The position numbers were made by a program, and so were the translations under genes. From an uncultured Clostridia bacterium (lineage in GTDB: Bacteria; Bacillota; Clostridia; TANB77; CAG-508): a DNA stretch of 41,814 nucleotides. Under the pieces are notes generated by a model. It was not told the origin of the DNA. It saw nothing but the letters and a program-made list of their open reading frames with translations, and made no database searches. Location: the NCBI GenBank assembly GCA_946410665.1, contig CAMKBC010000004.1, positions 1-41,814 of the forward strand, in the 5' to 3' direction. The stretch's first letter is position 1; each line of letters starts with the position of its first letter. Shown piece by piece: positions 9,902 through 20,170 of this stretch.

Positions 9902-10888
9902 TTATATGTTTTGTCTGAAAAATGGATCTTTATTTGAGTCTATCTCATCAAGATGTACCTCTCCTGAATTTCCTTTTTCTTTTTCCAAAATTGTTTTTAG
10001 GAATATCATTTTGTATTCTAGTTGTTCTGTGTTTCCAACATAAACTGTTTTATTTTCTGTTTGTAAATATAAAACATTATTTTTTGTGCTTGAGATATCT
10101 ATATAAGTTATCATATCAGCAATACCTTGTTTTTCTGCTGCCTTGATTATCTCATTAATATCTTCAAGCTTTTTCAAATCTTCTTTTGAGAAAGTATCAT
10201 TTATTTCTAATTTATCTACATCTGTTTTATAACCTTTAATTTCAATTTTTCCGATTATTGGTTGTGTAGATTTTTCTAAGAATTTTCCATCTTTATCAAA
10301 GAAATAATATGTATCTTCTTTCGCAAAAACAAATTCTATTTCTCTTTCTTTTACTTCTACTGTTAATGTGTCTGGTAATTTACGTCTAACGTTAACATCT
10401 TTTATGTAAGCATTTGGCTCAAGTCTTTTTCTAACCACAAAATTAAATGTTAGAAACAAATTATCACCTTCTTTGATATTAAGAAGATTTCTAATTTCGG
10501 TTTCTGAAACATGATCATTTCCTACTATTTCAACATTCTTTATCCTGAATATAGGTGAACACGCTACACCAAGTAGCGTGACAATAATTCCAAAGAACAC
10601 TGCAAAAACTATTATCTTCTTTTTTCTTTTCTTTCTCTTTCTTTGGAACTCAGGATCATTTAATTGAGCTTCTTTTTGTAATCTCTTTTCTTCTTTTTCT
10701 TGCTCTTTTCTAATCTTTTCTTGCTCAATTAGTTGTTTCTTTTTTTCTTCTCTTGCCTGTTTCACCTTTTGTTCTTTTATTTTTCTAATTTTTTCAGCCT
10801 TTTCTTTTTCCTTTGCCATCTGTTGTTTCTTTAATTGCTGTACTCTTTTGTCGGCATTGGTAGGCTTCTTTTTTATTTCTTTCCCCAT
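9902..10888 (-). CDS. ftsQ: FtsQ/DivIB cell division protein
   Basis: Charged N-terminal tail, one TM, POTRA-like FRIKNVEIVGNDHVSETEIRNLLNIKEGDNLF. Confidence 0.9.
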   Translation of the reverse strand: MGKEIKKKPTNADKRVQQLKKQQMAKEKEKAEKIRKIKEQKVKQAREEKKKQLIEQEKIRKEQEKEEKRLQKEAQLNDPEFQRKRKKRKKKIIVFAVFFGIIVTLLGVACSPIFRIKNVEIVGNDHVSETEIRNLLNIKEGDNLFLTFNFVVRKRLEPNAYIKDVNVRRKLPDTLTVEVKEREIEFVFAKEDTYYFFDKDGKFLEKSTQPIIGKIEIKGYKTDVDKLEINDTFSKEDLKKLEDINEIIKAAEKQGIADMITYIDISSTKNNVLYLQTENKTVYVGNTEQLEYKMIFLKTILEKEKGNSGEVHLDEIDSNKDPFFRQNI

Positions 10889-10911
10889 TAGACGTTACCT
10901 TTACTTTAAAT

Positions 10912-13900
10912 TTATTTTCCCTTTAAATCTATAGAAAGTAATTTACTAATACCGTTCTCTTCCATTGTAATTCCATATACTGTGTCTGCTGCTTCCATTG
11001 TACCTTTTCTATGTGTGATTACTAAGAATTGTGTTTCTTTGCTGAACTTCTTTAAATACTCAGCAAATCTATATACGTTAACATCATCAAGTGCTGCCTC
11101 GATTTCGTCTAATATACAGAATGGTGCTGGATTTAATTTTAGAATTGCAAATAGTAATGCAATAGCAGTTAACGCTCTTTCACCACCAGATAATTGAAGC
11201 ATGTTTTGTAGTTTCTTTCCTGGAGGTTGAACTTTAATTTCAATTCCACACTCTAAAACATTTTCTTTATCTTCTAGCATTAATGAAGCATTACCGCCTC
11301 CAAATAATTCTGCAAATACAACTTGGAAGTTCTTTTCAATTTGTTCAAATTTCTTAACAAATTGTTCCTTCATCTTATCTGTCATCTCAGTAATGATATC
11401 TCTTAGTTTTGCAATAGTTGTTTCTAAGTCATATCTTTGAGTAGACATTGTTTCATATCTTTCTTTAGTATTCTTATATTCATCAATTGCTGCTACGTTA
11501 ACATCACCCAAAGCTTTGATTTGAGCATGTAATTTATCTGAGTGTTTTTGCGTTTCAACAATGTTCTCAGGTTTTGAGTATTGCTCTGCTGCATTGTTAG
11601 GTGTGATTTCATAATCAGCCCATAAGTCATTTATTATCTCTAATAAATCTTGGTTCATTGATGTGTATTTAGAATCAGCCTTTACTAAACCTTCTTTAAC
11701 TTTTTGGATAGTCTCAAATTGTTTAGTAATATCTTCTTCTGATTTTGCTAAATCTTCGTTCTTTTTAACTCTAGATTCTTTAAGTTCATCAGTCTTGTTT
11801 CCGCTGTTTTCAACTTCTTTTTGGATTCTCTTGATATTTTCTTCTAACTCTTTGATTGTTTCTGCAAGTTCTTTATTTTGCTCGATTGATTTCTCGATTC
11901 CTTGCTTGTTCTCTTCGATCTTTTCTTGCTCATTCTTGATGTCTTGATCGATTCTCTCCATCATTTCATCAATAGAGTTGTTACTTTCATCGAATGAAGA
12001 AACAGAAATTTTAAGATCTGTTATGTCTTCATTTAAGTTATCTAAAACTTCTTGATCATCTTTATTTAGCTCAGCAAATTCTTTGATTTCTTCTAACAAC
12101 TTGTTAGATTCTTCAGTAAGTGCAGTGATTTCAGTTTGAACTTTTTGTTTTTCTGAAATTTGCTCTTCCATTTGCTTTTTGTAATTTTCAATATCGGCTT
12201 GTAGTTTTTCTTTACCTTCATTTATCTTAGCGATTTCATTATCTTGAGCTGTTAATTTTTCTTTGATTGCTGCTAAAGCAACTTCTGATTGTTGAAGTTT
12301 TTCGCTTAATTCAACGATTTGTTGAATTACTAACTCGTTGTCTTTTAAATATTCTTCTTTTGAAGTTACTGTCTTCTCTAATTTCTTATCGATTTCAGCA
12401 ATCTCTTTTTCTAACTTCTTAATTTGATGTCCTCTACCTAGTAAGTTGAAGTTTTTCTTTTGAACACTACCACCAGTCATAGCTCCTGAAGAGTTTAAAA
12501 CATCTCCTTCTAAAGTTACGATCTTGAATGAATATTTATTTGTCTTTGCAACCTTGATTGCATTTTCAATGTTATCAACGATTAATGTTCTTCCTAACAA
12601 GTTTAGGATTACACCTTCATATTTCTCGTTAGTTTTAACAAGATCTGAAGCAACACCAATTACTCCTTCTTGAGAAGTGTAATTATCTAGTTTTCTTCCT
12701 TTAACTGTTGTGATTGGTAAGAATGTTGCTCTACCTAAGTTGTTCTTTCTTAAGTATTCAACCATTCTCTTAGCATCTTGTTCAGTATCTGTTACGATGT
12801 TTTGCATTGCTGCACCAAGTGCCATTTCAATAGCTGTTTGATATTGATCCTCTGTTGAAATGATGTCTGCTAAAACACCATTGTTTCCTTTTTTAAGTTC
12901 ACTATTAGTGTCTGCTGCATCTAATAAATCTTTTACAGACTTAGCATATCCTTCTCTTTCTTTTTCCGTTTCAACTAAGAAGTCATGCTTCTGAGTTTTC
13001 ATTCTCTTGCTGTCTGTTAAGTTTTCGATTTGTTGATCAAACTCTTTGGTCTTTTGCTCAATCTTCTCTTTTTGAGTTTGAACTTTATCTAATTCTTCTT
13101 TGTTCTTGTTTCTTTGATTTTCAATGTCCAATACATTTTGATTGATTTTGCTTCTGTCGTCTCTCTTTGAATCAAGTTCAGAAATTGATTTTGCTAAATC
13201 TTTTTCAGCTTGTTTCTTTCTATCTTCAATGTTCTCGTAGTTTGTATCATACATAGTAATGCTATTTTGAAGATTATATCTCTTGTCGATGATTTCATCG
13301 TTTTGTTTTTTCTTGTCTTCGATTTCTTTTTGTTTATCAGATAACTTCTTGCTAATTTCAGCAAGTTCGTTTTCTTTCTCTTTTAACTCATTAACAAATC
13401 TTTCTTTGTTTCTTAATAAGTCTTCTCTTCTTGTTTCTCTGTTCTTCTTGTCTTCTTCTAAAGATTTGATTAATTCTGTTGATTCTGAAATCTCTTGTTC
13501 TAATCTATGTTTTGTTTCTTCGTTGTTAGAAATTCTTTCGTTGCTAATGTTGATATTAGAGTTGATCTTTTCAATTTCATTCTTGCTTTCGAAGCTTAAA
13601 TTTTGAATTCTTTCGATTTCTTGATCTAATTGCTCTATTTCAACTCTAAGCTTTTCTTTTAATTCTTGCATCTTAACAAGTTTCTCTTCTTCTTCTTTGT
13701 TTTGTGCTTCGAAGATTCCCTTGTCTTTTTCAAGTTTTTCTAATTTTTCTTTGAAAGAGTCGATTTTGTACAAATAAAGACCAACTTCAATATTCTTTAA
13801 TTCTTCACGTAGTTCAACAAATTGCTTTGCCTTCTCTGCTTGAATTCTTAAAGGTTCTAGGTTGTTTTCAATCTCAGTTAAAATGTCATTAATTCTGATT

Positions 13901-14463
13901 AAATTAACTTTAGTTTGCTCTAATTTCTTTTCTGTTTCTGCTCTTCTAGTTCTAAATTTGATGATACCAGCAGCTTCTTCAAAAATATGACGTCTATCTT
14001 CTGACTTTGTTGATAAGATTTCATCAACCTTACCTTGTCCAATGATAGAGTATCCATCTTTGCCAATACCAGTATCCATTAATAATTCAAGAATATCTTT
14101 TAATCTGCATGCAACTTTATTGATGAAATATCCTGTTTCACCAGTTCTGTAAATTCTTCTTGAAATTGTTACTTCTGTGAACTCAATTGGTAGTGTTCCA
14201 TCAGTATTATCAAAAACAATTGAAACTTCAGCAAATCCTAAAGATTTTCTGCTTTGTGTTCCTGCAAAAATAACGTCGTCAGACTTTCCACTTCTTAGGG
14301 CTTTCATGCTTTGCTCACCAAGAACCCATCTGATAGCATCAGAAAGATTACTCTTGCCTGAACCATTAGGTCCAATGACAACAGTAATACCTGGTTTAAA
14401 ATCTAATTCTGTCTTATTTGCAAATGACTTGAAGCCTTGTAGTTCTAATCTCTTTAAGTACAT
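10912..14463 (-). CDS. smc: Chromosome segregation protein SMC
   Basis: Walker A GPNGSGKSNLSDAIRWVLGEQ, coiled coils, hinge, LSGGERALTAIALLFAIL. Start at MYLKRLELQGFKSF preceded by AAAAAGGAGAGAGAA. Confidence 0.98.
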   Translation of the reverse strand: MYLKRLELQGFKSFANKTELDFKPGITVVIGPNGSGKSNLSDAIRWVLGEQSMKALRSGKSDDVIFAGTQSRKSLGFAEVSIVFDNTDGTLPIEFTEVTISRRIYRTGETGYFINKVACRLKDILELLMDTGIGKDGYSIIGQGKVDEILSTKSEDRRHIFEEAAGIIKFRTRRAETEKKLEQTKVNLIRINDILTEIENNLEPLRIQAEKAKQFVELREELKNIEVGLYLYKIDSFKEKLEKLEKDKGIFEAQNKEEEEKLVKMQELKEKLRVEIEQLDQEIERIQNLSFESKNEIEKINSNINISNERISNNEETKHRLEQEISESTELIKSLEEDKKNRETRREDLLRNKERFVNELKEKENELAEISKKLSDKQKEIEDKKKQNDEIIDKRYNLQNSITMYDTNYENIEDRKKQAEKDLAKSISELDSKRDDRSKINQNVLDIENQRNKNKEELDKVQTQKEKIEQKTKEFDQQIENLTDSKRMKTQKHDFLVETEKEREGYAKSVKDLLDAADTNSELKKGNNGVLADIISTEDQYQTAIEMALGAAMQNIVTDTEQDAKRMVEYLRKNNLGRATFLPITTVKGRKLDNYTSQEGVIGVASDLVKTNEKYEGVILNLLGRTLIVDNIENAIKVAKTNKYSFKIVTLEGDVLNSSGAMTGGSVQKKNFNLLGRGHQIKKLEKEIAEIDKKLEKTVTSKEEYLKDNELVIQQIVELSEKLQQSEVALAAIKEKLTAQDNEIAKINEGKEKLQADIENYKKQMEEQISEKQKVQTEITALTEESNKLLEEIKEFAELNKDDQEVLDNLNEDITDLKISVSSFDESNNSIDEMMERIDQDIKNEQEKIEENKQGIEKSIEQNKELAETIKELEENIKRIQKEVENSGNKTDELKESRVKKNEDLAKSEEDITKQFETIQKVKEGLVKADSKYTSMNQDLLEIINDLWADYEITPNNAAEQYSKPENIVETQKHSDKLHAQIKALGDVNVAAIDEYKNTKERYETMSTQRYDLETTIAKLRDIITEMTDKMKEQFVKKFEQIEKNFQVVFAELFGGGNASLMLEDKENVLECGIEIKVQPPGKKLQNMLQLSGGERALTAIALLFAILKLNPAPFCILDEIEAALDDVNVYRFAEYLKKFSKETQFLVITHRKGTMEAADTVYGITMEENGISKLLSIDLKGK

Positions 14464-14539
14464 TTCTCTCTCCTTTTTAGACTTTATCAATATATCATAA
14501 AACATTTTTAATATCAATCAAAAAGTCCTTATTTTCCTA

Positions 14540-14568
14540 TTGTTTTATTAGTTTTTTAATGTTAAAAT
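14540..14568 (+). promoter_or_regulatory. Promoter of the HD-GYP gene
   Basis: TTGTTT-N17-TAAAAT on the plus strand. Confidence 0.6.
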
Positions 14569-14591
14569 TATCGTGTACAAAGGAGAAAAAT

Positions 14592-15530
14592 ATGCTAGAG
14601 GAAAAATTCGACTTTTATAGTCCAAGTAACGTAAGTTTAAAAGATATTGACAAAAATCTTAAAGACAGTTTGACCGTTATGACTCGTCTAGATGAAGTAA
14701 CCCAAAAACACTCTCAAAACGTTGCAAACTTGGTAACTAGAATTTGTCAGTATATGAGGGAAAACAACCAATTTACAATACATTGCATGATTGCCGGATA
14801 TATCCACGACTTAGGTAAGTTGTTCATTCCTCCAGAAATAATTTCAAAAAATGGCCCTTTAACAGAGCAAGAATACGCAATTGTTAAATCTCATACTACT
14901 CTAGGTTATGAGTATTGCATGAAAGATATGTATTTGCGTCCTTATTCTGATGGTCCTTGGTATCACCATGAATCACTTAACGGAACAGGCTATCCTCGTG
15001 GTTTAAAGAAGTCTGATATTCCATACTCAGCTCAAGTTATCAGAGTTGCAGATGAATATGATGCCTTAGTTACAAAGAGAAGTTATAAGACTCACGTTAA
15101 TATTTCTGAGACTTTAAAAGATTTAATTAAAGATACAAAACCAGCTAAACCATTAGTTGCTCTTGATCAATTGAAACAAAATGAGCGTTTAGGAAAGCTT
15201 AATCCAAAACCTCTTAAAGCTATGTTCAAGTGCGTTATCGATGATATTCTTTATGAAATTAGCTGTGTTATGAACTATACAGATTATCTAAATTCTCAAA
15301 TTAAGAGATTAGAGCAAATTAAGAATTACAAACGTAAAAGAGATGCAGCTAAGAGACCTGAACAAAAGGATTACTTCCAAGCTGGTATGACTATGCTATT
15401 CCAAAACGGTGAAAACGAGTTCAATTACCTAACTGTTTTAGAAGAATATAGAGGTGCTCTAGTTGTCAGAGAACAAAGAATTAAAGATTTATATAACGAA
15501 ATCAAGATTATAAAGAAATTAAAAGTTTAA
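14592..15530 (+). CDS. HD-GYP domain phosphohydrolase (putative c-di-GMP phosphodiesterase)
   Basis: HDLGK...HHESLNGTGYPRGLK...RVADEYDALV. Start at the ATG after AAAGGAG. Confidence 0.88.
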   Translation: MLEEKFDFYSPSNVSLKDIDKNLKDSLTVMTRLDEVTQKHSQNVANLVTRICQYMRENNQFTIHCMIAGYIHDLGKLFIPPEIISKNGPLTEQEYAIVKSHTTLGYEYCMKDMYLRPYSDGPWYHHESLNGTGYPRGLKKSDIPYSAQVIRVADEYDALVTKRSYKTHVNISETLKDLIKDTKPAKPLVALDQLKQNERLGKLNPKPLKAMFKCVIDDILYEISCVMNYTDYLNSQIKRLEQIKNYKRKRDAAKRPEQKDYFQAGMTMLFQNGENEFNYLTVLEEYRGALVVREQRIKDLYNEIKIIKKLKV

Positions 15531-15531
15531 T

Positions 15532-15562
15532 AAAAAAAGTGAGCTTATCGCTCACTTTTTTA
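15532..15562. terminator. Bidirectional terminator between convergent genes
   Basis: aaaaaaagtgagc-ttatc-gctcactttttt hairpin with A and T tracts on both sides. Confidence 0.9.
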
Positions 15563-16459
15563 TTTTTCATTTTTTATTAGAACGCTCTTTAGTCCATCTT
15601 CCATATTAATTCTTGTTGGAATGATGTACTTCGCATCTATCTTATTTGATATTAAGTTTGTAATTACTTTCATAGCTCTAGATCCATCAAACCACTTTGG
15701 ATTATCACTATTGTTTCTAATTCTATCCATTGATGTTACTAATGCATCTCTATCGTATCTATCACTCATCTCTTTTGTTATCATATATTTTTGATTTTCA
15801 TTTTTATAAAGAGTGTTTTCTAGCAATTCGTATCCTGCATTATTGTACCAATAGAAATGATCTCCTCCTGCTAATATCAAAACATCTGCCTTAACATTAA
15901 TGTCATTTACTAAGCTATCTATGTAGTTATAAACCTCATCAAATGTACATGTTGGAATATCATCTTTTAAAGTTTCGAATTTACTAGTAATATCTACGAC
16001 TCCAAAGCTATAATATTTCTTATCTATTATCTCTTTGTTGTTAACAAATAATAATTCAGTAGACCCGCCACCACCAATAAATACGCAAATAGTACCATCA
16101 TAATCGATGTTTGAATAACATCCCATTGCTGTGTACTTTGCTTCATCTTCTTGTGATACAACTTCTATTTTAAAACCATATTTTTCATTAATAGTATTAT
16201 TGATTTCATCTAATTCTTCTTGAGATAGATTTCTAAAAATACTACATCCATATATGTGAGTGTTTTCTGTGTATTCTTTTGCTGTTTCAATAACTTTATA
16301 TAGTGATTCTAAATCAGCATCCTCTATCTTATTATTCTTTTTATAATTTGCTTTAAACTCTATTGTAGTATTGTTATCATAAATAGTTTTACCATCTTCA
16401 TACACATGAGTTTTAGTATTGTTACTACCTATTTCTATTATGGCTAATTTATTATTCAT
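15560..16459 (-). CDS. Ppx/GppA phosphatase family protein (exopolyphosphatase-like)
   Basis: LAIIEIGSNNTKTHVYE; GCSIFRNLSQEELDEI; FIGGGGSTELLFV; LILAGGDHFYW. Confidence 0.8.
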   Translation of the reverse strand: MNNKLAIIEIGSNNTKTHVYEDGKTIYDNNTTIEFKANYKKNNKIEDADLESLYKVIETAKEYTENTHIYGCSIFRNLSQEELDEINNTINEKYGFKIEVVSQEDEAKYTAMGCYSNIDYDGTICVFIGGGGSTELLFVNNKEIIDKKYYSFGVVDITSKFETLKDDIPTCTFDEVYNYIDSLVNDINVKADVLILAGGDHFYWYNNAGYELLENTLYKNENQKYMITKEMSDRYDRDALVTSMDRIRNNSDNPKWFDGSRAMKVITNLISNKIDAKYIIPTRINMEDGLKSVLIKNEK

Positions 16460-16472
16460 AAATTATTCTCCT

Positions 16473-17444
16473 TTATTTGTCACTGAAGAATTCAGTTAAT
16501 CTTTCAATAACTTCTTCTTTGCTTTCAAGATGATTTATTTCATTTCTTATTTCTGATGCATTAGGCATTCCTTTTAAGTAATAACAAACGTGCTTTCTCA
16601 TCTCTCTTACGCCTGTGTATTCGCCTTTTTCATCTATCTCTAAATTAATATGTTCAATTATAGTTTCTAGTTTTTCTTTATTAGTTGGTTCGCTATAATT
16701 TCCTGTCTCAAGAAATTCTTTTGTTTGAGAAAATATCCATGGATTTCCTAAAGTTGCTCTTGAGATCATTACTCCATCGCAGCCTGTTTCTTTCAACATT
16801 TTTTCTGCATCTTGTGGACAAGTAACATCTCCATTTCCGATAACTGGAATACTTACACTCTCTTTTACTTTTTTAATAATGTCCCAATCTGCTGTTCCAG
16901 TATAGAATTCACTTCTTGTTCTTCCATGAATAGTAATTGCTGAAGCTCCTGCTTTTTCTATTTGCTTAGCCGCTTTGACAGCAACTATATGATCGTTGTC
17001 CCAACCTTTTCTTATCTTAACTGTAACAGGTAATGTTGAATTATCAACTACGGCTTTTGTTATTGAATATACTTTATCTAAGTCTAATAGCAATTTACTT
17101 CCATCCCCGTTCTTTACAACTTTAGGTGCTGGACATCCCATGTTTATATCGATGATGTCTGCATCTGTGTTTTCGCAAACCCATTTTGCTGCAAAACTCA
17201 TTGATTCTTCATCACTTCCGAAAATTTGGATTGCTATTGGATGTTTCTCATTTTCTGTTACCATTAATTTTTTTGTGTTCTCATCGTTGTAAAAAATTGC
17301 TTTGGCACTAACCATTTCTGTAACCACTAAACCAGGTTCAAACTTTTCGCAAACCAATCTAAAGGGCCTATCTGTTAATCCAGCCATAGGTCCTAAGATA
17401 ATGTTACTATTTAATTCAATGTTTCCAATTTTTAATTTACTCAA
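16473..17444 (-). CDS. dusB: tRNA-dihydrouridine synthase (DusB-like)
   Basis: ILGPMAGLTDRPFR; DINMGCPAPKVVKNGDGSKLL; VTVKIRKGWD; ITIHGRTRSEFYTGTADW. Confidence 0.95.
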   Translation of the reverse strand: MSKLKIGNIELNSNIILGPMAGLTDRPFRLVCEKFEPGLVVTEMVSAKAIFYNDENTKKLMVTENEKHPIAIQIFGSDEESMSFAAKWVCENTDADIIDINMGCPAPKVVKNGDGSKLLLDLDKVYSITKAVVDNSTLPVTVKIRKGWDNDHIVAVKAAKQIEKAGASAITIHGRTRSEFYTGTADWDIIKKVKESVSIPVIGNGDVTCPQDAEKMLKETGCDGVMISRATLGNPWIFSQTKEFLETGNYSEPTNKEKLETIIEHINLEIDEKGEYTGVREMRKHVCYYLKGMPNASEIRNEINHLESKEEVIERLTEFFSDK

Positions 17445-17459
17445 ATCGTCTCCTGAATT

Positions 17460-18569
17460 TTATTCTTCTTCGAATAAGTTTTTCTGTCTTCGTCCACTAA
17501 TATTTAATAGCATTCCAATCATAATAAAATTACTAATTAATGAACTTCCACCATAACTTACAAATGGTAATGGTACACCTGTGATTGGTAGTAATCCCAT
17601 TGTCATTCCGATGTTTTCAATCATATGGAATAAGAATACTCCTGCTATACCTGATGCAATTGCTGTTCCTAAACTATCCTTTGCAGTCTTTGCTACAGCT
17701 AATGCTTTGGTTATCAGTATTACATATAAAATAATTATTCCACCTGCAACAACAAATCCCATTTCTTCTCCTATAACAGAGAAAATAAAGTCTGATGTTT
17801 TTGGATATAAATATCCTAATTGTGTTTGATTTCCTTTCATGTAACCCATTCCTAATAATTGGCCTGAACCAATTGCTAGTTTCGATTGAGCAATGTTATA
17901 TCCTGCTCCTCTTGGATCACTTTCTGGATTCATGAAGGTTTGAATTCTTGCTTTTGCGTGTTCTGGTAACACGTATGTATATAGTAATGGTAATGCTACT
18001 GCAACGATAATTACAGTAATTATTATCCATCTCTTTTTTATTCCACTATTAAATAACATTAATGCAAATGCTAAGATGAATGCTGCAGCTGTACCATAGT
18101 CTGGTTGTAAAACAATCAATGCTGTTGGTATTGCAAAGATAAGAACTAGTAATAGAATTCTTGTTGGTCTGCTCATTTCATCTTCGCTACGTTTTCTCAT
18201 CTTTGAAATAAGTAATGCTAACAATAATATAACTGCAATTTTTGCAAATTCTGATGGTTGAATTAAAACATCTCCAATTTGAAACCAGCTTGATGCACCG
18301 TTTCTAGCAGATGTAAAAAGAACTGCTCCTAGTGATAGGAGAACTATTCCATAAAATACTGGTGATAGCTTTGCCCAAAACTTATAATCAACAAACATAA
18401 CCAATGCTGTGATTGGTATTGCAATTGCCGTCCACATCAATTGTCTATGGAATTCGTACTCATTTGTACTTGCAGCAGCTGAATATATAGCAAACAATCC
18501 TATTATTACTAATAGGATTGTTACGATTACTATTGACCATTCTAAATTTTTAAAAAACTTTTTTCTCAC
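17460..18569 (-). CDS. rodA: SEDS family protein RodA/FtsW
   Basis: [50 protein letters not shown]-type motif; [15 protein letters not shown]. Likely GTG start after TTTGGAG. Confidence 0.95.
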   Translation of the reverse strand: [369 protein letters not shown]

Positions 18570-18589
18570 TTGTATCTCCAAAGTTTGGT

Positions 18590-19291
18590 CTATTTAGTTT
18601 TATTTCTCTTTGATGATTTTGAAAGTCTTGATGTTTCTTTATCAGCTGACTTTGTTCTTTTTGCTTTTATTTCTTCTTTAATTTTTGTTTTTAAGCTTGA
18701 TTTTTTCTTTGTTTCTTTTTGTTTTTCTGCTTCTTCTTCGATGTCTGAAACTTTTAATGATCCTGTTTGTTCAAGAATTGCTTTATCTACTTCTTCAATA
18801 CTGTTTCCTTCTGATAAAGCTTCTTTAACTTCTTTAACACCTGCAACGATTGGATTATCCTCAATTGTTGTTTTTGTGTCATTATCATCTTCTAATGCTG
18901 CTTTAACTTTTTGATCTGCGATTTTGTTATCGCTTGCTTTAACCTCACCTGATAAAACTTTTGCATTTGTTAATTTTCTTGCTTCGCTCTTAATACTCTT
19001 AATTGGAATATTTGCATATAATGCAGGAGCTCCGTTTGTTCCATCAGCTTTTTGTTGATTAGTTAATTTAACATCTATTTCATCTTCATTTACATCAACG
19101 TATTTTTTAATAACGTCTATAATTTCAGTTCTCATCATTTCAAGGAAATCAGCAGAAACATTAGCACGGTCTTGTAATAAAACTAAGTGAAGTCTTTCCT
19201 TAGCTTCATCTTTGTTTTTATTCAATTTCTTATCATCATTCTGTGGTTCAACTTTTTTCTTGTTGAATCTTTCCTTAAAATTATCAAACAT
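18590..19291 (-). CDS. minE: MinE-like cell division topological factor with long C-terminal extension
   Basis: AKERLHLVLLQDRANVSADFLEMMRTEIIDVIKKYVDVNEDEIDVKL matches MinE; about 140 extra charged C-terminal residues; directly downstream of minD. Confidence 0.88.
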   Translation of the reverse strand: MFDNFKERFNKKKVEPQNDDKKLNKNKDEAKERLHLVLLQDRANVSADFLEMMRTEIIDVIKKYVDVNEDEIDVKLTNQQKADGTNGAPALYANIPIKSIKSEARKLTNAKVLSGEVKASDNKIADQKVKAALEDDNDTKTTIEDNPIVAGVKEVKEALSEGNSIEEVDKAILEQTGSLKVSDIEEEAEKQKETKKKSSLKTKIKEEIKAKRTKSADKETSRLSKSSKRNKTK

Positions 19292-19316
19292 TAATTTATT
19301 GCTCCAATATTAAATT

Positions 19317-20108
19317 TTATTTGTCTTTTTTAAAGATCCTACTAAACAATCCACCTTTGTTTCTTCCAGGAATAGTTACTTCAACATTTTCTCCTAGAAT
19401 TCTTCTAGCTATTTCAATATAAGCTCTTCCAGATGGTGCTTTCTTGTTTGAAACTGCAGGTTCACCTTTATTAGTTTGAGTAATGATGTGTTCATCTTCT
19501 GGAACAACACCAATCAAATCAATAGAAAGTAAATCTAGGATATCTTCGACATCCATCATTTCTCCCTTTTTAACCATCTCAGGTCTTAATCTATTAATAA
19601 TTAATTCTGGATTCTTTATTTCAGATGCTTCTAATAAACCGATAATTCTATCAGCATCTCTGATAGATGAAATTTCGGCATTTGTTACTACTAGAGCTCT
19701 ATCAGCTCCAGCGATAGCATTCTTAAAACCTTGCTCAATTCCAGCTGGACAGTCAACAATTATAAAATCAAATTCTTCTTTTAATTTTGATGTTAACTCT
19801 CTCATTTGGCTTTCATTTACTGCGCTCTTATCTCTTGTTTGTGCGGCTGGTAATAAGAATAAATCTGTATATCTCTTGTCTTTGATTAAGGCTTGTCTTA
19901 ATTTACATTTACCTTCTACAACATCGACAATATCATAGACTATTCTGTTTTCTAAGCCCATAACAACATCTAGGTTTCTTAATCCAATGTCTGTATCTAC
20001 TAAAACAACTTTCTTTCCTCGCATAGCGAGAGCAGCACCTACATTGGCACTTGTAGTTGTTTTTCCTACTCCACCTTTACCTGATGTTACGACTATAACT
20101 TCACCCAT
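19317..20108 (-). CDS. minD: Septum site-determining ATPase MinD
   Basis: Deviant Walker A TSGKGGVGKTTT; C-terminal membrane targeting sequence GGLFSRIFKK. Start ATG after CAGGAGG. Confidence 0.97.
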   Translation of the reverse strand: MGEVIVVTSGKGGVGKTTTSANVGAALAMRGKKVVLVDTDIGLRNLDVVMGLENRIVYDIVDVVEGKCKLRQALIKDKRYTDLFLLPAAQTRDKSAVNESQMRELTSKLKEEFDFIIVDCPAGIEQGFKNAIAGADRALVVTNAEISSIRDADRIIGLLEASEIKNPELIINRLRPEMVKKGEMMDVEDILDLLSIDLIGVVPEDEHIITQTNKGEPAVSNKKAPSGRAYIEIARRILGENVEVTIPGRNKGGLFSRIFKKDK

Positions 20109-20140
20109 AGTTTCCTCCTGGCAATAATCTGCGCCTATTA

Positions 20141-20166
20141 TATTTTTTTTTGGCGCAAAAGTCAAT
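20141..20166 (-). promoter_or_regulatory. minD promoter
   Basis: Minus strand TTGACT-N17-TATAAT; a TGCGCC/GGCGCA inverted repeat flanks the -10. Confidence 0.8.
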
Positions 20167-20170
20167 ATTT

